Source: Rohdeia mirabilis
GTDB taxonomy: Bacteria > Planctomycetota > UBA1135 > GCA-002686595
NCBI GenBank assembly: GCA_007750655.1
Contig: CP036290.1
Coordinates: 434,001-498,000 of the forward strand
DNA: 64,000 bases
Direction: 5' to 3'
The notes beneath the pieces are model-generated. The model did no database searches and had not been told where the DNA came from. It worked only from the letters and a program-made list of their open reading frames with translations. Positions 8,727 to 18,112 of this stretch are shown here, in pieces; position 1 is the first letter of the stretch, and each line of letters starts with the position of its first letter. The translations under genes and the position numbers were made by a program.

Positions 8727-11030
8727 ATGAAGAACAGCCACGCCGCGCTCGCTGCCGGATTCGTGACCCTCTCGGTCGCGATCGCCTACTTCCTGCTCCG
8801 CACGCCCGACGAGCCGGCCGATCTGAGCCGCTTCGACGACGCGCCGGCTGTGCACGTCACCGAGGACGACGCCCCGCTCGGCGACGTGGACCTGGCGGAC
8901 GGAGGGACGGCCACGGGGGCGCCAGAGCCTGCGATCGAGACCGAGCCCGCCGCTCCGACGCGCACGGCGATCGACGACGCGCTCGACGGGCGCACCTGGG
9001 CCGACCTCCTCTTCCCCGTGGACGACCGGACCGGTGCGCCGATCGAAGGCGGCCACGTGATCCACGTCGACGCGAAGGGCGTGCGCACGGTGCGACCGCT
9101 CGCGAGTGTCGTTCGCACCGGTGACCTCGACGCGCGCACCGCGGCTGCGCTCGACACCGACCACCACTGTCCGCGCGCGTTCTTCCCCGAGGAGCTCGCC
9201 GACGTCGACAGCGGACCGCTGCACGTTCGGATGTTCCCGTCCGCGCAGGTTCGTCTCGAGGTCATCGGTGACGCTCCGGATCCGCTCCCGAAGCTCACGT
9301 TCACGACCAACGGCTTCGAGAACTGGGACCGCGAACCCGACGAGGTCCGCGAGCTCGGGTTCGAACACGCGGACGAGCTCGATCCGCTCCTCGCCTTCGC
9401 TCCGACGCTCGCGCACGTTCTCTCGGAAGGCGTCGACGAACGGTCCCGCCGCCGACAGATCAAGTGGGCCGAGCGGACGGAGAGCGTCCATCCCATGTTC
9501 GACCTTCGCCGGGACCCGCTCGCGTTCGTCGCTTCCAACGCGGCGCTCGTGAATCCTCCGTCCCTGCCCAGGACGATCGACGACTTGCCCGATGGTTACT
9601 CCGTCTCGCTCTCCCTCGATTCCACGGCGAACGTCCTCCTCGTGGATGCCGACGGTGTCGAGCACCACTTCTGGATGGCCAAGGAGTACACCCTGGACGC
9701 CGAAGGGCCGATCGTCGTGTCGGTGCGCTTCCTCGGCGAAGCGACCGTGGTCGGGCGCGTTCCCGAGCGCGCGACGTCCGTGGAGGTCGACGTCGAGTTG
9801 GTCGACGACGATGACGGCGACGGCGAGTTCGAGTGGTGGGGCTGGAACGAGGCCGAGCTCGCAGACGACGGAGGCTTCCGCGTCGAAGGTCTGCGTCCCG
9901 GCCACCAGCGCCTCACCGCCACCTGGACCGACGAGCTCGGACTGCGTCAGCGCGCCGAGGCGAGTTTCGAGGTCGAGGCGGGCGAGACGCACGACGTCGG
10001 TCTCCTCGAACCGGCAGGTGGCGCTTTGATCTCGATCGTCCCGGTGCTCGTGGTGGATGGCGAGATCGACCCGTCGCGCCTGGGCGGACGCATCGATCCG
10101 ACGAGTTGGAGCGTCTGGCTGTCGCCGGTCTCGGGGCTCGACGAGGTCGACTGGAGCGCGCTCGAGGAGTGGCAGCTGGAGGACGAGGCCTTCATGTCGA
10201 CGTTCCTCGAGTCGATCGAGTCGCAGGCGGCGAGCGGAACCGACTTCTCGGCCTCCGCCGACGGTTTCGATCCGATCCACTTCGCGGGCGTTCCCCCCGG
10301 TCGGTACGACCTCGCACTCTGGGATCCGGAACTGCCCGAGGACGTCACCGAGAGCTACCGCTTCGCCGGCTGGGAGATCGAGTCCGTGATCGACGTCGGT
10401 GGCGACGCTCGGTACGAGGCGCGCCTCCTGATGGTACCGGCCACGCCGTGTCCCGTGAGCGTCGAGGTCCCCGCAGGTGGCGAGAACGTGATGCAGTCCG
10501 TTCGCGCGTTGGCTTGGAACGCGGTGACGGAGGAGGTCGTCGAGGTCGAGTTCGAGTCGTCGATGGAGTTCGGAACGAGCGCGAGTTGGACGGCCAGCGG
10601 CAGTGTGTCCCTCGGGCCGGGTACCTGGACGATCGTGGCCGTCGTCGATGCCGAGGACATGGAGCACTGGGACGAGCAGGGCGCGGACGGCACCGAAGTC
10701 GGCCAAGTCGAGCTGGTCAGGCACACAGGTCGGGGCGAGGTGGAGGTGTCCGGAGGGCTGGGTCGGTCCGTCACGATTCGAGCTGCACCTGCGGCGAGCG
10801 TGCGCGGCGGAGGGGAGGGCTTCGGCCTCGACGAGGGCAGCTGGTTCGGTTGGGTCGAGCTCGTCCCGGTCGGCGCACCGGCTTCGCTGTCGGGCATGTG
10901 GATCGGTTACGAGGAGGACGAGGACGGTCGCGTCACCGTCGAAGGCCTGTTGCCCGACACCGAGTACCGCGTCGCCGATACCGACAAAGTCGTCCGCACC
11001 GGCGCGGCGGGGTCGTTGACCGAGCTGTGA
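8727..11030 (+). CDS. Array paralogue 1: membrane-anchored multi-domain surface protein, unknown function
   Basis: This 767-residue protein is the first of nine tandem relatives. Residues 6-24 form a single signal anchor with no lipobox or clear cleavage site, so the rest is probably extracytoplasmic. An acidic linker follows, then a conserved domain from W91-A-D-L-L-F-P-V-D-D to H147-C-P-R. Next come beta-strand-rich stretches resembling carboxypeptidase-regulatory or CnaB folds, with H-D-V-G-L-L near 421 and a repeat-like V-D-G-E-I-D after it. The C-terminal module reads L-L-P-D-T-E-Y...R-T-G-A-A-G-S. No catalytic motif is recognisable. ATG 8727 begins M-K-N, as in paralogue 2. Function unknown; a structural, adhesive or glycan-binding role is a guess. 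Confidence 0.85.
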   Translation: MKNSHAALAAGFVTLSVAIAYFLLRTPDEPADLSRFDDAPAVHVTEDDAPLGDVDLADGGTATGAPEPAIETEPAAPTRTAIDDALDGRTWADLLFPVDDRTGAPIEGGHVIHVDAKGVRTVRPLASVVRTGDLDARTAAALDTDHHCPRAFFPEELADVDSGPLHVRMFPSAQVRLEVIGDAPDPLPKLTFTTNGFENWDREPDEVRELGFEHADELDPLLAFAPTLAHVLSEGVDERSRRRQIKWAERTESVHPMFDLRRDPLAFVASNAALVNPPSLPRTIDDLPDGYSVSLSLDSTANVLLVDADGVEHHFWMAKEYTLDAEGPIVVSVRFLGEATVVGRVPERATSVEVDVELVDDDDGDGEFEWWGWNEAELADDGGFRVEGLRPGHQRLTATWTDELGLRQRAEASFEVEAGETHDVGLLEPAGGALISIVPVLVVDGEIDPSRLGGRIDPTSWSVWLSPVSGLDEVDWSALEEWQLEDEAFMSTFLESIESQAASGTDFSASADGFDPIHFAGVPPGRYDLALWDPELPEDVTESYRFAGWEIESVIDVGGDARYEARLLMVPATPCPVSVEVPAGGENVMQSVRALAWNAVTEEVVEVEFESSMEFGTSASWTASGSVSLGPGTWTIVAVVDAEDMEHWDEQGADGTEVGQVELVRHTGRGEVEVSGGLGRSVTIRAAPAASVRGGGEGFGLDEGSWFGWVELVPVGAPASLSGMWIGYEEDEDGRVTVEGLLPDTEYRVADTDKVVRTGAAGSLTEL

Positions 11031-11076
11031 TCCAGGGCGAGTCGAGCCGCATCCCGACGGACCGCGGTCGGTCGAC

Positions 11077-11094
11077 CGGTACGGCGTCAGGCAC
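11077..11094 (+). repeat. Core fragment of the fold-back repeat family
   Basis: The 18-bp core cggtacggcgtcaggcac recurs here without the GNRA hairpin or second arm. It sits 46 bp after the stop of array gene 1, the same relative place as the other copies. Confidence 0.8.
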
Positions 11095-11119
11095 CACGTC
11101 GCCGCTCGGAGCACCTTGC

Positions 11120-11125
11120 TAGAGT
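11120..11125 (+). promoter_or_regulatory. -10-like box TAGAGT of array gene 2
   Basis: The sequence and 31-nt distance to the ATG at 11157 are the same as at array gene 1, showing that the promoter was duplicated with the gene. Confidence 0.45.
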
Positions 11126-11156
11126 GCTCCGGTCCGCCCGCCCCGGACCACGCACC

Positions 11157-13415
11157 ATGAAGAACCGCCACGCCGCGCTCGCTGCTGCGTTCGTCGTCCT
11201 CGTCGCGACGGTCGCCTACTTCGTGCTCCGCGCGCCCGACGAGGCCGCGGACCTGAGCCGCTTCGATGCCGCTCCCGACGTGCAGGCGGCCGGGGGCGAT
11301 GACGCGCTCGGCGACGTCGATCTGGCGGGCACGGCGGTCGAGTCCGGCTCGACCGAAGCCGAGGCCATCGTCGCCGAGCCGGTCGAACCGACCCGCGTCG
11401 CGCTCGACGGCCGACTGGACGGGCGCCGGTGGTCGGACCTGCTGCTCGCCGTGGACGACACGACCGGCGAGCCGATCGATGGCGCCAACGTGATCCACGT
11501 CACGGGCGAGGGCGAGCGCACCGTGCGTGACCTCGCGAGCTTCGTCGAGGACGGCGACCTCGACGAGTTCACCTTGGCCGCGCTCGACACCGACCGGCAC
11601 TGCCCGCGGGCGTTCTTCCCCGCGGATCTCCTCGACGTCACCGACGGTCCGCTCCGCGTGCGCATGCATCCGTCGGCCGTCGTGCGTGTGGAGTTCGTCG
11701 GCGAAGCGGCGGCATCGGTCGAGAGCTTCGCAGTCACCGTCGAGCGCACCGAAGCCGGTGTCCGCGCGGCGAGGGCCGATTCACTGACGCACGGACACTG
11801 CAACGACAGCGAGTGGCCCCAGGTCGTGGGCTTCGCACCCGTGCTCGCGGGAATCTTGGCCGGGAGCGACTCGGCTCTCGTTCGTGGCCGCCGCGTTCGC
11901 TGGGCGGTACGCACCTCGAGTGTCCACGGACTGTTCGAGCTCGCTCGGAGCCCCCTCGACGCCTGGACCTCCACACGAGCGTCTTTCGAAGCCTCCACGC
12001 TTCCGCAGTCGATCGCCGACCTTCCCGCAGGTTCGAGCGTCTCCCTCTACTCCCACTGCGCTGGAGGCGACGAGTTGAGCGACGCGGTTGGAAACGTGCT
12101 GCAGCCAGACCGTTCGATCGAGTACGCGCTGCCATTCGTGGAGCCGATCGTGCTCTCGCTCAGGGCCTTCGGTCGGGGGAAGGTGATCGGTCGGATTCCA
12201 CAGGGGGTGTTCGACGTGTCGATCGAAGTGACTCCAGACACTTGGCGCCAGTGGCCATTCTTGGTGATCGACGACGACGGAGGCTTCGAATTGGACTCCA
12301 TCGTCCCCGGACCGCGGCGGCTCGAGGCGAGTTGGATCGACGGGGCCGGCTTCCACCAGCGGGCGGTGCGAGAGTTCGTGCTGGAGGCGGGACAGATCCA
12401 TGACGTCGGGCTGCTCACGCCCAACGATGGTTCGCTGATCACGTTCACACCCGTGGTCGTCGTGAATGGCGAAGTCGACCGTTCACGCCTCGGAGGTCGT
12501 GTCGAGCCGACCACGTGGGGTGTCTGGCTCTCGCCCATGGCTGCCATCGATGAGGTCGACTCGATACGGCTCGAAGACGAATCACTCGCGGACCCGCTGG
12601 ACGAGGCCGCCGCTCGCGAGCGTGCGAGCATCCTCGGCTTCGGCGGTGCGGCGGGATCGTTCGAGCCGATCCAGGTTGCGGGCGTGCCCGTCGGCGGCCA
12701 CACCCTCAGGGTCTGGGGCTTCGCTCTGCCCGACGACGTTGGCGCCGAGTTCCGTGCCCGTTGGGAGTATCCACAGCAGATCGTGGTCGGCGCCGACTCG
12801 GGGTTCGAACTGCGCCTCGTCCTCGAGCCCGCCACGCCGTTCGAAGTGACGGTCGTGGTGCCTCCCGAAGGTCCGAACACTTCCCAGTCGGTGAGCGCGA
12901 TGGCGTGGAACTCCGCGACGGAAGAAGTCGTCGAGGTCGACTTTGGGCGAGTGGCCGTGGTCCATTCGAGCAGGGACTGGGCCACCACAGGCCATGTGTC
13001 CCTCGGCCAAGGATCTTGGGTGATCTTCGTGGCCGCGGACGCCAGGAGCGTCCGAATGGTCGACGACACGATCGAGCACGACATCGATCCATCGCAGCTG
13101 ACTCACTACGCCGGGCGACTCGAGGTGGCGGTGACCACCGGTCAGCCGCAGTCCGTGACGGTTCCCCTCACGCCCGGTGCGAGTGTTCGCGGAGGAGTTG
13201 CAGAGTTCGGCGTGGACCCGGACGACGGGTTCAGTCGCATACAGCTCGTGCCCGTCGGTGCACCCAGAGAGCTCGGAACGTTGTGGGACGGCTCGCGTGC
13301 CGACGACGAGGGCCGCTTCACCGTCAACGGGCTCCTGCCCAACACCGAGTACAGCGTGGTCAACACCGACCGCCTCATCCGCACCGGCGCGGCGGGGTCG
13401 TTGACCGAGCTGTGA
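11157..13415 (+). CDS. Array paralogue 2, closest relative of paralogue 1
   Basis: This 752-residue protein has the same first residues as paralogue 1 (M-K-N-x-H-A-A-L-A-A) and the same last 11 residues (R-T-G-A-A-G-S-L-T-E-L), with strong divergence in the middle. The anchor spans about residues 7-24. The domain W-S-D-L-L-L-A-V-D-D-T-T-G-E-P-I leads to H-C-P-R-A-F-F-P near 148. The central motif H-D-V-G-L-L-T-P is followed by V-V-N-G-E-V-D-R-S-R-L-G-G-R, aligning with V-V-D-G-E-I-D-P-S-R-L-G-G-R in paralogue 1. The gene and its promoter look like a tandem duplication with conserved ends. Function unknown. Confidence 0.85.
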   Translation: MKNRHAALAAAFVVLVATVAYFVLRAPDEAADLSRFDAAPDVQAAGGDDALGDVDLAGTAVESGSTEAEAIVAEPVEPTRVALDGRLDGRRWSDLLLAVDDTTGEPIDGANVIHVTGEGERTVRDLASFVEDGDLDEFTLAALDTDRHCPRAFFPADLLDVTDGPLRVRMHPSAVVRVEFVGEAAASVESFAVTVERTEAGVRAARADSLTHGHCNDSEWPQVVGFAPVLAGILAGSDSALVRGRRVRWAVRTSSVHGLFELARSPLDAWTSTRASFEASTLPQSIADLPAGSSVSLYSHCAGGDELSDAVGNVLQPDRSIEYALPFVEPIVLSLRAFGRGKVIGRIPQGVFDVSIEVTPDTWRQWPFLVIDDDGGFELDSIVPGPRRLEASWIDGAGFHQRAVREFVLEAGQIHDVGLLTPNDGSLITFTPVVVVNGEVDRSRLGGRVEPTTWGVWLSPMAAIDEVDSIRLEDESLADPLDEAAARERASILGFGGAAGSFEPIQVAGVPVGGHTLRVWGFALPDDVGAEFRARWEYPQQIVVGADSGFELRLVLEPATPFEVTVVVPPEGPNTSQSVSAMAWNSATEEVVEVDFGRVAVVHSSRDWATTGHVSLGQGSWVIFVAADARSVRMVDDTIEHDIDPSQLTHYAGRLEVAVTTGQPQSVTVPLTPGASVRGGVAEFGVDPDDGFSRIQLVPVGAPRELGTLWDGSRADDEGRFTVNGLLPNTEYSVVNTDRLIRTGAAGSLTEL

Positions 13416-13459
13416 GCGACGGCGAGCTGAGCCGACCGCCGCGATCCCTGCCCCGACGC

Positions 13460-13465
13460 TAGGCT
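13460..13465 (+). promoter_or_regulatory. -10-like box TAGGCT, leaderless type
   Basis: TAGGCT ends 7 nt before the GTG at 13473 and supports that start for array gene 3. Confidence 0.5.
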
Positions 13466-13472
13466 CTTCTCC

Positions 13473-15746
13473 GTGCCCGCTTCCTCGCCCGATCCCGTTC
13501 GCGTCCTGCTCGCCGGCTTCGGTGTGGTGTTCGCGCTCGGCCTCGCGCTCATCGCCTGGGCCGGGCGCGACACGAATCCGCCGATCCTCGTCGAGCCGGT
13601 CGTCGAGCAGCCATCGGACGACATCGTGCGCATCGACGCGGACGCGGACGACCGGGCTGGGACCGACGTGGCGACGCCCGCGGCCGACCTGGTCGCCGGC
13701 GCCGATCCACGCGCGGGTGGCGCCGCAGCCCGCACCACGGTCGGTGCGCTGCACACCTGGCGCGATGCGTTCCAGCCCTACGACGTGCGCACCGACCGCA
13801 CGTTCGAGACGTTCCGCGTCCTGTGGTTCGCAGCGGACGGCGAACGGCGCGTCCACGCACCCGACGAAGCGCTCGCCGCCGACGCACTCGCGCCCGGTGC
13901 GCTGATCGCCGTCGTGGTCGAGGGCTTCGCGCCACGCGTCACCACGGGCGCCGCCGTCGCCCAGGCTTCCGAGGTCGATCGCCGGCTCCAGCTGCACCCG
14001 ACGTCGACCGTGCGCATCGAGCTCGAGCCGGGGGCGCCCTGGGCGCCGGAGCTTGCACATGCCGTCGTCGCGTCCCGCCACGCTCGCCCGCTCGAGGGCC
14101 TGCGCGAGCCCACGCCCCGTGCCGAGCGCCTCGAGGACTTCGCGGACCATCTTCGCGAGCTGCTCGACGAATCGACCGACGCCATGCGATGCAGCACCTT
14201 GCTCGCGAACCTGCGCGAGTCGGCCTTCTTCGCACCGGTGACCTCGCTCACACCCGGTCGGCGCCCCGAGTGGGGAGAGGCGCCGTTCCTCGCGCCCTTC
14301 GGCATCGCTCGGCGACAGGGAGAGCTCGAGCTGCCGGCCCTGTTCGAGGACGTGGTGGTCGCCGGCCCGCTCGGCATCCGCGTCGTCGCGAACGGGCCGG
14401 TCGATCTGGTCCGCGATGTCGGGAGCGACGCGGTCGCCGAGCTCGGCAGGCACGTCCAACGCGGCTTCCACTGCGACGACGGCGACGACGTCACCGTGTA
14501 CGTGCGCGCGGGCGCGGTCGGCGGCTACTTCGGCCGCCTGCCCTACGGCGCGACCGACGCGCAGTTCGACGCGAAGTACCGTGCGCGGCCCAAGCACTGG
14601 TGGCAGTCCGTTCGACCGCCGGTGCTGCGCGACGGAAGCGTCGTGGACGGTTCACCGATCGAGCTCGCGGCCGACGGTTCCTTCGAATGGCTGTCGACGC
14701 GGCCCGGGATGCACCGCTTGGTCGCGCGCTGGAGCGAGCCTGGCGGCGTCGTCGCCTTCTGCGACCTCGAGTTCGACGTGGCCGCGGGCGAGTTCGTGGA
14801 CCTGGGCGTGCTCGCGCCGACGCCGAGCACCGTGGTGCGCACGCACATGCGCTTCGTGGATCGCGAGGGGGTCGAGCTCGAAGACCTCACCGCGCGCCTG
14901 TACGGCTTCGAACTCGACGGCCGCATCGACGGGGCGAACAGCGTCCTCGAGGTGTTCGCCGACGACCAACCGCTCGTGGACGTCGTGACGTTCACCGCCG
15001 ACCGGACGACGGTCGAACTGCGCGGACTGCCGACCGAGGAGCTGGGCCTGCGGCCACTCGTGCTGCGACTCCCGCCGACCGTGGGCGAAGACTGGGCCGT
15101 CGCCACGTCGTTCGCCGCCACCCCGTTCACGCCGGTCGTCGGCGCGGTCGTCGACGTGGACGTGCCGATCGAGGTCGAGGCCCAGATCCACGTCCGCCTG
15201 CAGGTTCCGCTCGAGGGCGACCTGTTCGCTCCCGGCATCCACTACACGGGCGCGGCGTTGCGCCGAGCGACCGGCGACGACCGCTACTTCGCGTTCACCT
15301 GGAACGACGCCGGCTACTCCGAGGTCGAGTTCGATCTGCCTGCGGGCGAGTGGGAGATCCTCGTGGCCGCCGCGACGTCGCGCGCGCACCCCGTGCATCC
15401 GAGCGAAGTCTGGTACGCGAGCACGATGCTGCGACTCGAACCGGGTCCGCCCGTCGAGCGGATCCTGCGCGTCGCGCCCGGGGCGACGGTGGTCGCGACG
15501 GCCGCCGCACTGGGGGCGCGTGGCGCGGACCTCGGCATGGACGAGGAGGTCGCGAGCACCATGCACCACGAAGTGACGCCGGTCGACTTCCCTGGCTTCT
15601 CCGCGCTCGTCCGCCGCGTCCGCGCGAACGAGGACGGCGAGTTCGTCATCGAGCACCTCGCGCCCGGAACCGAGTACGAAGTGCGCACGAACGGACGCCG
15701 CTTCTGGTCCGGCCGCTCGGGTTCGATCCTGCGGTTCGACGGCTGA
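13473..15746 (+). CDS. Array paralogue 3: membrane-anchored surface protein, unknown function
   Basis: This 757-residue protein has an anchor at about 9-29 (V-L-L-A-G-F-G-V-V-F-A-L-G). The W-S-D region is W-R-D-A-F-Q-P here, and the C-P-R position reads F-A-P-R, so the cysteine is missing. The central motif is V-D-L-G-V-L-A-P, and the C-terminal module is T-E-Y-E-V-R-T-N-G then S-G-R-S-G-S. The W-R-D-x-x-Q-P and T-T-G stretches group it with paralogue 4. The start is GTG, set by the TAGGCT box. A long overlapping plus-strand frame continues into paralogue 4 but is an Arg-rich shadow. Confidence 0.83.
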   Translation: MPASSPDPVRVLLAGFGVVFALGLALIAWAGRDTNPPILVEPVVEQPSDDIVRIDADADDRAGTDVATPAADLVAGADPRAGGAAARTTVGALHTWRDAFQPYDVRTDRTFETFRVLWFAADGERRVHAPDEALAADALAPGALIAVVVEGFAPRVTTGAAVAQASEVDRRLQLHPTSTVRIELEPGAPWAPELAHAVVASRHARPLEGLREPTPRAERLEDFADHLRELLDESTDAMRCSTLLANLRESAFFAPVTSLTPGRRPEWGEAPFLAPFGIARRQGELELPALFEDVVVAGPLGIRVVANGPVDLVRDVGSDAVAELGRHVQRGFHCDDGDDVTVYVRAGAVGGYFGRLPYGATDAQFDAKYRARPKHWWQSVRPPVLRDGSVVDGSPIELAADGSFEWLSTRPGMHRLVARWSEPGGVVAFCDLEFDVAAGEFVDLGVLAPTPSTVVRTHMRFVDREGVELEDLTARLYGFELDGRIDGANSVLEVFADDQPLVDVVTFTADRTTVELRGLPTEELGLRPLVLRLPPTVGEDWAVATSFAATPFTPVVGAVVDVDVPIEVEAQIHVRLQVPLEGDLFAPGIHYTGAALRRATGDDRYFAFTWNDAGYSEVEFDLPAGEWEILVAAATSRAHPVHPSEVWYASTMLRLEPGPPVERILRVAPGATVVATAAALGARGADLGMDEEVASTMHHEVTPVDFPGFSALVRRVRANEDGEFVIEHLAPGTEYEVRTNGRRFWSGRSGSILRFDG

Positions 15747-15779
15747 ACAGCGAGGCCACGAGCACGCTCCAAACCCTCC

Positions 15780-18026
15780 ATGTCGTCCACACGCACCTCG
15801 GGCCCCCTGCTGGTCGCCGTCGCTCTGCTCCTCGCGGGTGGCATCGGCTTCTTCCTTCTGTTCTTCGACGCAGGCGACGAAGTGGGCGGGCGCGCCAGGT
15901 CGGGAGCGGCCGACGGCGCAGCGCCCGACTCGACGACGTCGGAGCCGGTCGAGCTCGCCGACCGGTCGGACCTGGCGTCGCCCACGGCGCTCGACGAGTT
16001 CGGACGCGCGGACGCGGGTGGAGCGGCTCCGACCGGACGTGCGCGCGTGGATGCGAGTCGCTCGTGGCGCGACGTGATCCAACCCCATGGCGCGCGAACC
16101 GGCGCGGCGCTCGAGACCTTCGAAGTCGTGGTGATTCGCCCGGACGGTTCGCGCACGGAGTTCGACGCGGACGCCGTCCGTCCCGGCGCCGCGAGTCTCG
16201 CCGACGCGCTCGTCGCGATCGTGGGCGACGGCCACTGCCCGCGCTTCACCACCGGGCCGGAACTCGAACGCGCCACGGACTACGAGCGCCGGGCCAAGCT
16301 CGTGCCGCGCGCGACGCTGACGATCACGACCGACCGCACGTCGCCCTGGTTCCACGAGATCGACGCGCTGCAAGTGGTGCGCGGCGACCTCGCCACGAGG
16401 CTCTGGGCCCACGACGACACGCTGGACGGCCCGCAGGCCCGAGCCGACTTCATGGCCTTCGCGGCGGCGCTGCGGGCGACGCTCGACCCGAGCCTCTCGA
16501 ACGCCGCGCGCGCCGAGCACTTCGCGTTCGGTCGCGACCACGCCGCCTTTTCGCGCGTGACGAGCCTCGCGCACGTCGAACCGCCTCTGGCCTTCTACGC
16601 GCCCTTCGCCGCCTACCGCTTCGCCGGGCCAGTCGCGTTGCCGCTGACGCTCGATCCGGTCGCCACCAACGGCACGCTCCAGATCGGCGTCCGCAGCGCA
16701 GGCGCCTTCCGACTCGACTCGGATCCCGAGCGCACGGACGCGAGACCCTTCGGAGCGGCGCAGCACCTGGAGCGCCCGTTCCGACTCGAGCCCGATCAAG
16801 AACTGACGACCGAGCTCGTCTTCGTCCCCCAGTCCAGCATCGTCGCGCGCTTCCCGACGGGCGCGACGGACAAGGGATGGTACCTCACCGTCCACTGGTC
16901 GTCCGACGGCGCGGCCTCGTCGCACAGCACCGGCAGCTACGTCGACGACGCGCAGGATCTGGTGGAAGCGCGCGGACTGCTCCCCGGCGAGTACGTCGTC
17001 TCCGCGTCGTGGCTGGACGTCGAGGGCGTCGAGTCGCACACGCTGATCGAGTTCGAGCTCGAAGCCGGCACGCAGCACGACCTCGGAACCTTCACGGCGG
17101 ACCCGGCGTCGGTCGTGACGATCGTGCCGCGCTTCTACCACCTCGACCACGAGAACGTCGAACGGGCGGTCGATCCGCAGACGCTCGCGACCGTGACCGG
17201 CACGCTCGAGCTCACCGACCCCGACGAACCGTTCGGTGGGACGATGGCCCAGCGGCTGCTCCTGTCGGATCGCGAGCGGCGCTTCGTCGGCGAACCGATC
17301 GCGTTGCGCGGGCTCGCCGAAGGGTCGTGGGAGGCGCGCCTCGTCGACGTGGACCTGGGCGACGTGCCGTGGCTGCTGGCGTCGGAGCAGACCACGTTGG
17401 CGTTCACGATGCCGGGCCACGTCGAAGCCGAGTTGCCCGTGCGACTGACGGCGAAGTCGCCGCTCGAGGTGCGGCTGTACGTGCCCGACGACGTACTCAC
17501 ATCGGGGATCCGCTTCGCGGCCGACCTCCACCGCGGTGGCGGGCAGGGCGAGCGCGTCCCGGGCTTCCGCTGGGAGCCCGGCGGCGGAGCGGTGCAGCCC
17601 CACGCCGCGTCGTCCACCTCCGTCCCGCCCGGTTCGACCACCGTCGTCGCGCGCGCCTTCTTCCCGGCCGACCACCCGAGCGAACCGGCGAGCGTTTGGA
17701 TCGCTACGACCGAGGTCCTCGCCACGCCGCCCGCGCCGCTCGCGGTCGACCTGGTGCTCGCGCCCTCGGCGACGGCGACGATCGCGGCCGACGTGTTGGC
17801 TTCGGAAGCATTCGCGGCCGTTCTCGGTCCCGCTCCGTACGGCTGCCCGATCGAATCCGTCGTCCGCGATCGGGCGACGGGCGGAACCGTCGCGCAGACC
17901 CTTCTGCCCGACGACGGTGGCGTCAGCTACCGCGGCCTGTTGCCCTCGACGGACTACCGCTTCGTCGGAACGGACGTGGTGTTCACGACCGGCGGCCCGG
18001 GTTCGACGGTGGCGGCGTTCGAGTGA
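15780..18026 (+). CDS. Array paralogue 4: membrane-anchored surface protein, unknown function
   Basis: This 748-residue protein lies 33 bp after paralogue 3, with no obvious promoter box, so it may be cotranscribed with it. The anchor is at about 9-29 (L-L-V-A-V-A-L-L-L-A-G-G). The first domain runs W-R-D-V-I-Q-P to G-H-C-P-R-F-T-T-G. The central F-E-L-E-A-G-T-Q-H-D-L-G is close to the family consensus, followed by V-T-I-V-P-R-F-Y. The module L-L-P-S-T-D-Y-R-F-V-G-T-D then T-G-G-P-G-S ends the protein. It resembles paralogue 3 most in the N-terminal half. Function unknown. Confidence 0.83.
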   Translation: MSSTRTSGPLLVAVALLLAGGIGFFLLFFDAGDEVGGRARSGAADGAAPDSTTSEPVELADRSDLASPTALDEFGRADAGGAAPTGRARVDASRSWRDVIQPHGARTGAALETFEVVVIRPDGSRTEFDADAVRPGAASLADALVAIVGDGHCPRFTTGPELERATDYERRAKLVPRATLTITTDRTSPWFHEIDALQVVRGDLATRLWAHDDTLDGPQARADFMAFAAALRATLDPSLSNAARAEHFAFGRDHAAFSRVTSLAHVEPPLAFYAPFAAYRFAGPVALPLTLDPVATNGTLQIGVRSAGAFRLDSDPERTDARPFGAAQHLERPFRLEPDQELTTELVFVPQSSIVARFPTGATDKGWYLTVHWSSDGAASSHSTGSYVDDAQDLVEARGLLPGEYVVSASWLDVEGVESHTLIEFELEAGTQHDLGTFTADPASVVTIVPRFYHLDHENVERAVDPQTLATVTGTLELTDPDEPFGGTMAQRLLLSDRERRFVGEPIALRGLAEGSWEARLVDVDLGDVPWLLASEQTTLAFTMPGHVEAELPVRLTAKSPLEVRLYVPDDVLTSGIRFAADLHRGGGQGERVPGFRWEPGGGAVQPHAASSTSVPPGSTTVVARAFFPADHPSEPASVWIATTEVLATPPAPLAVDLVLAPSATATIAADVLASEAFAAVLGPAPYGCPIESVVRDRATGGTVAQTLLPDDGGVSYRGLLPSTDYRFVGTDVVFTTGGPGSTVAAFE

Positions 18027-18102
18027 GGTGGGTCCACTCCGACCGGGAGCGCGTGCCGGAGTGCCTGGCGGTAAGGTGTAGGCACGCCGTCGGCATCCGG
18101 TA

Positions 18103-18110
18103 GGGAGGGA
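18103..18110 (+). promoter_or_regulatory. Purine-rich ribosome binding site of array gene 5
   Basis: GGGAGGGA lies just before the ATG at 18113. It is one of few clear Shine-Dalgarno-like sequences in the window and fixes this start. A TAAGGT box at 18072-18077 lies between GTGCCT (18061) and AGGCAC (18080), a small inverted repeat that could bind a regulator. Confidence 0.5.
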
Positions 18111-18112
18111 GC

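Noticed and set aside
8139..11669. 1176-codon minus-strand open frame across array genes 1 and 2
   Set aside because: It spans the promoter, stop and repeat of well-supported plus-strand genes and has shadow-type composition.
13823..18103. 1426-codon plus-strand open frame overlapping array genes 3 and 4
   Set aside because: Highly Arg-rich with no conserved segments, while the alternative frame gives two proteins with the family motifs.
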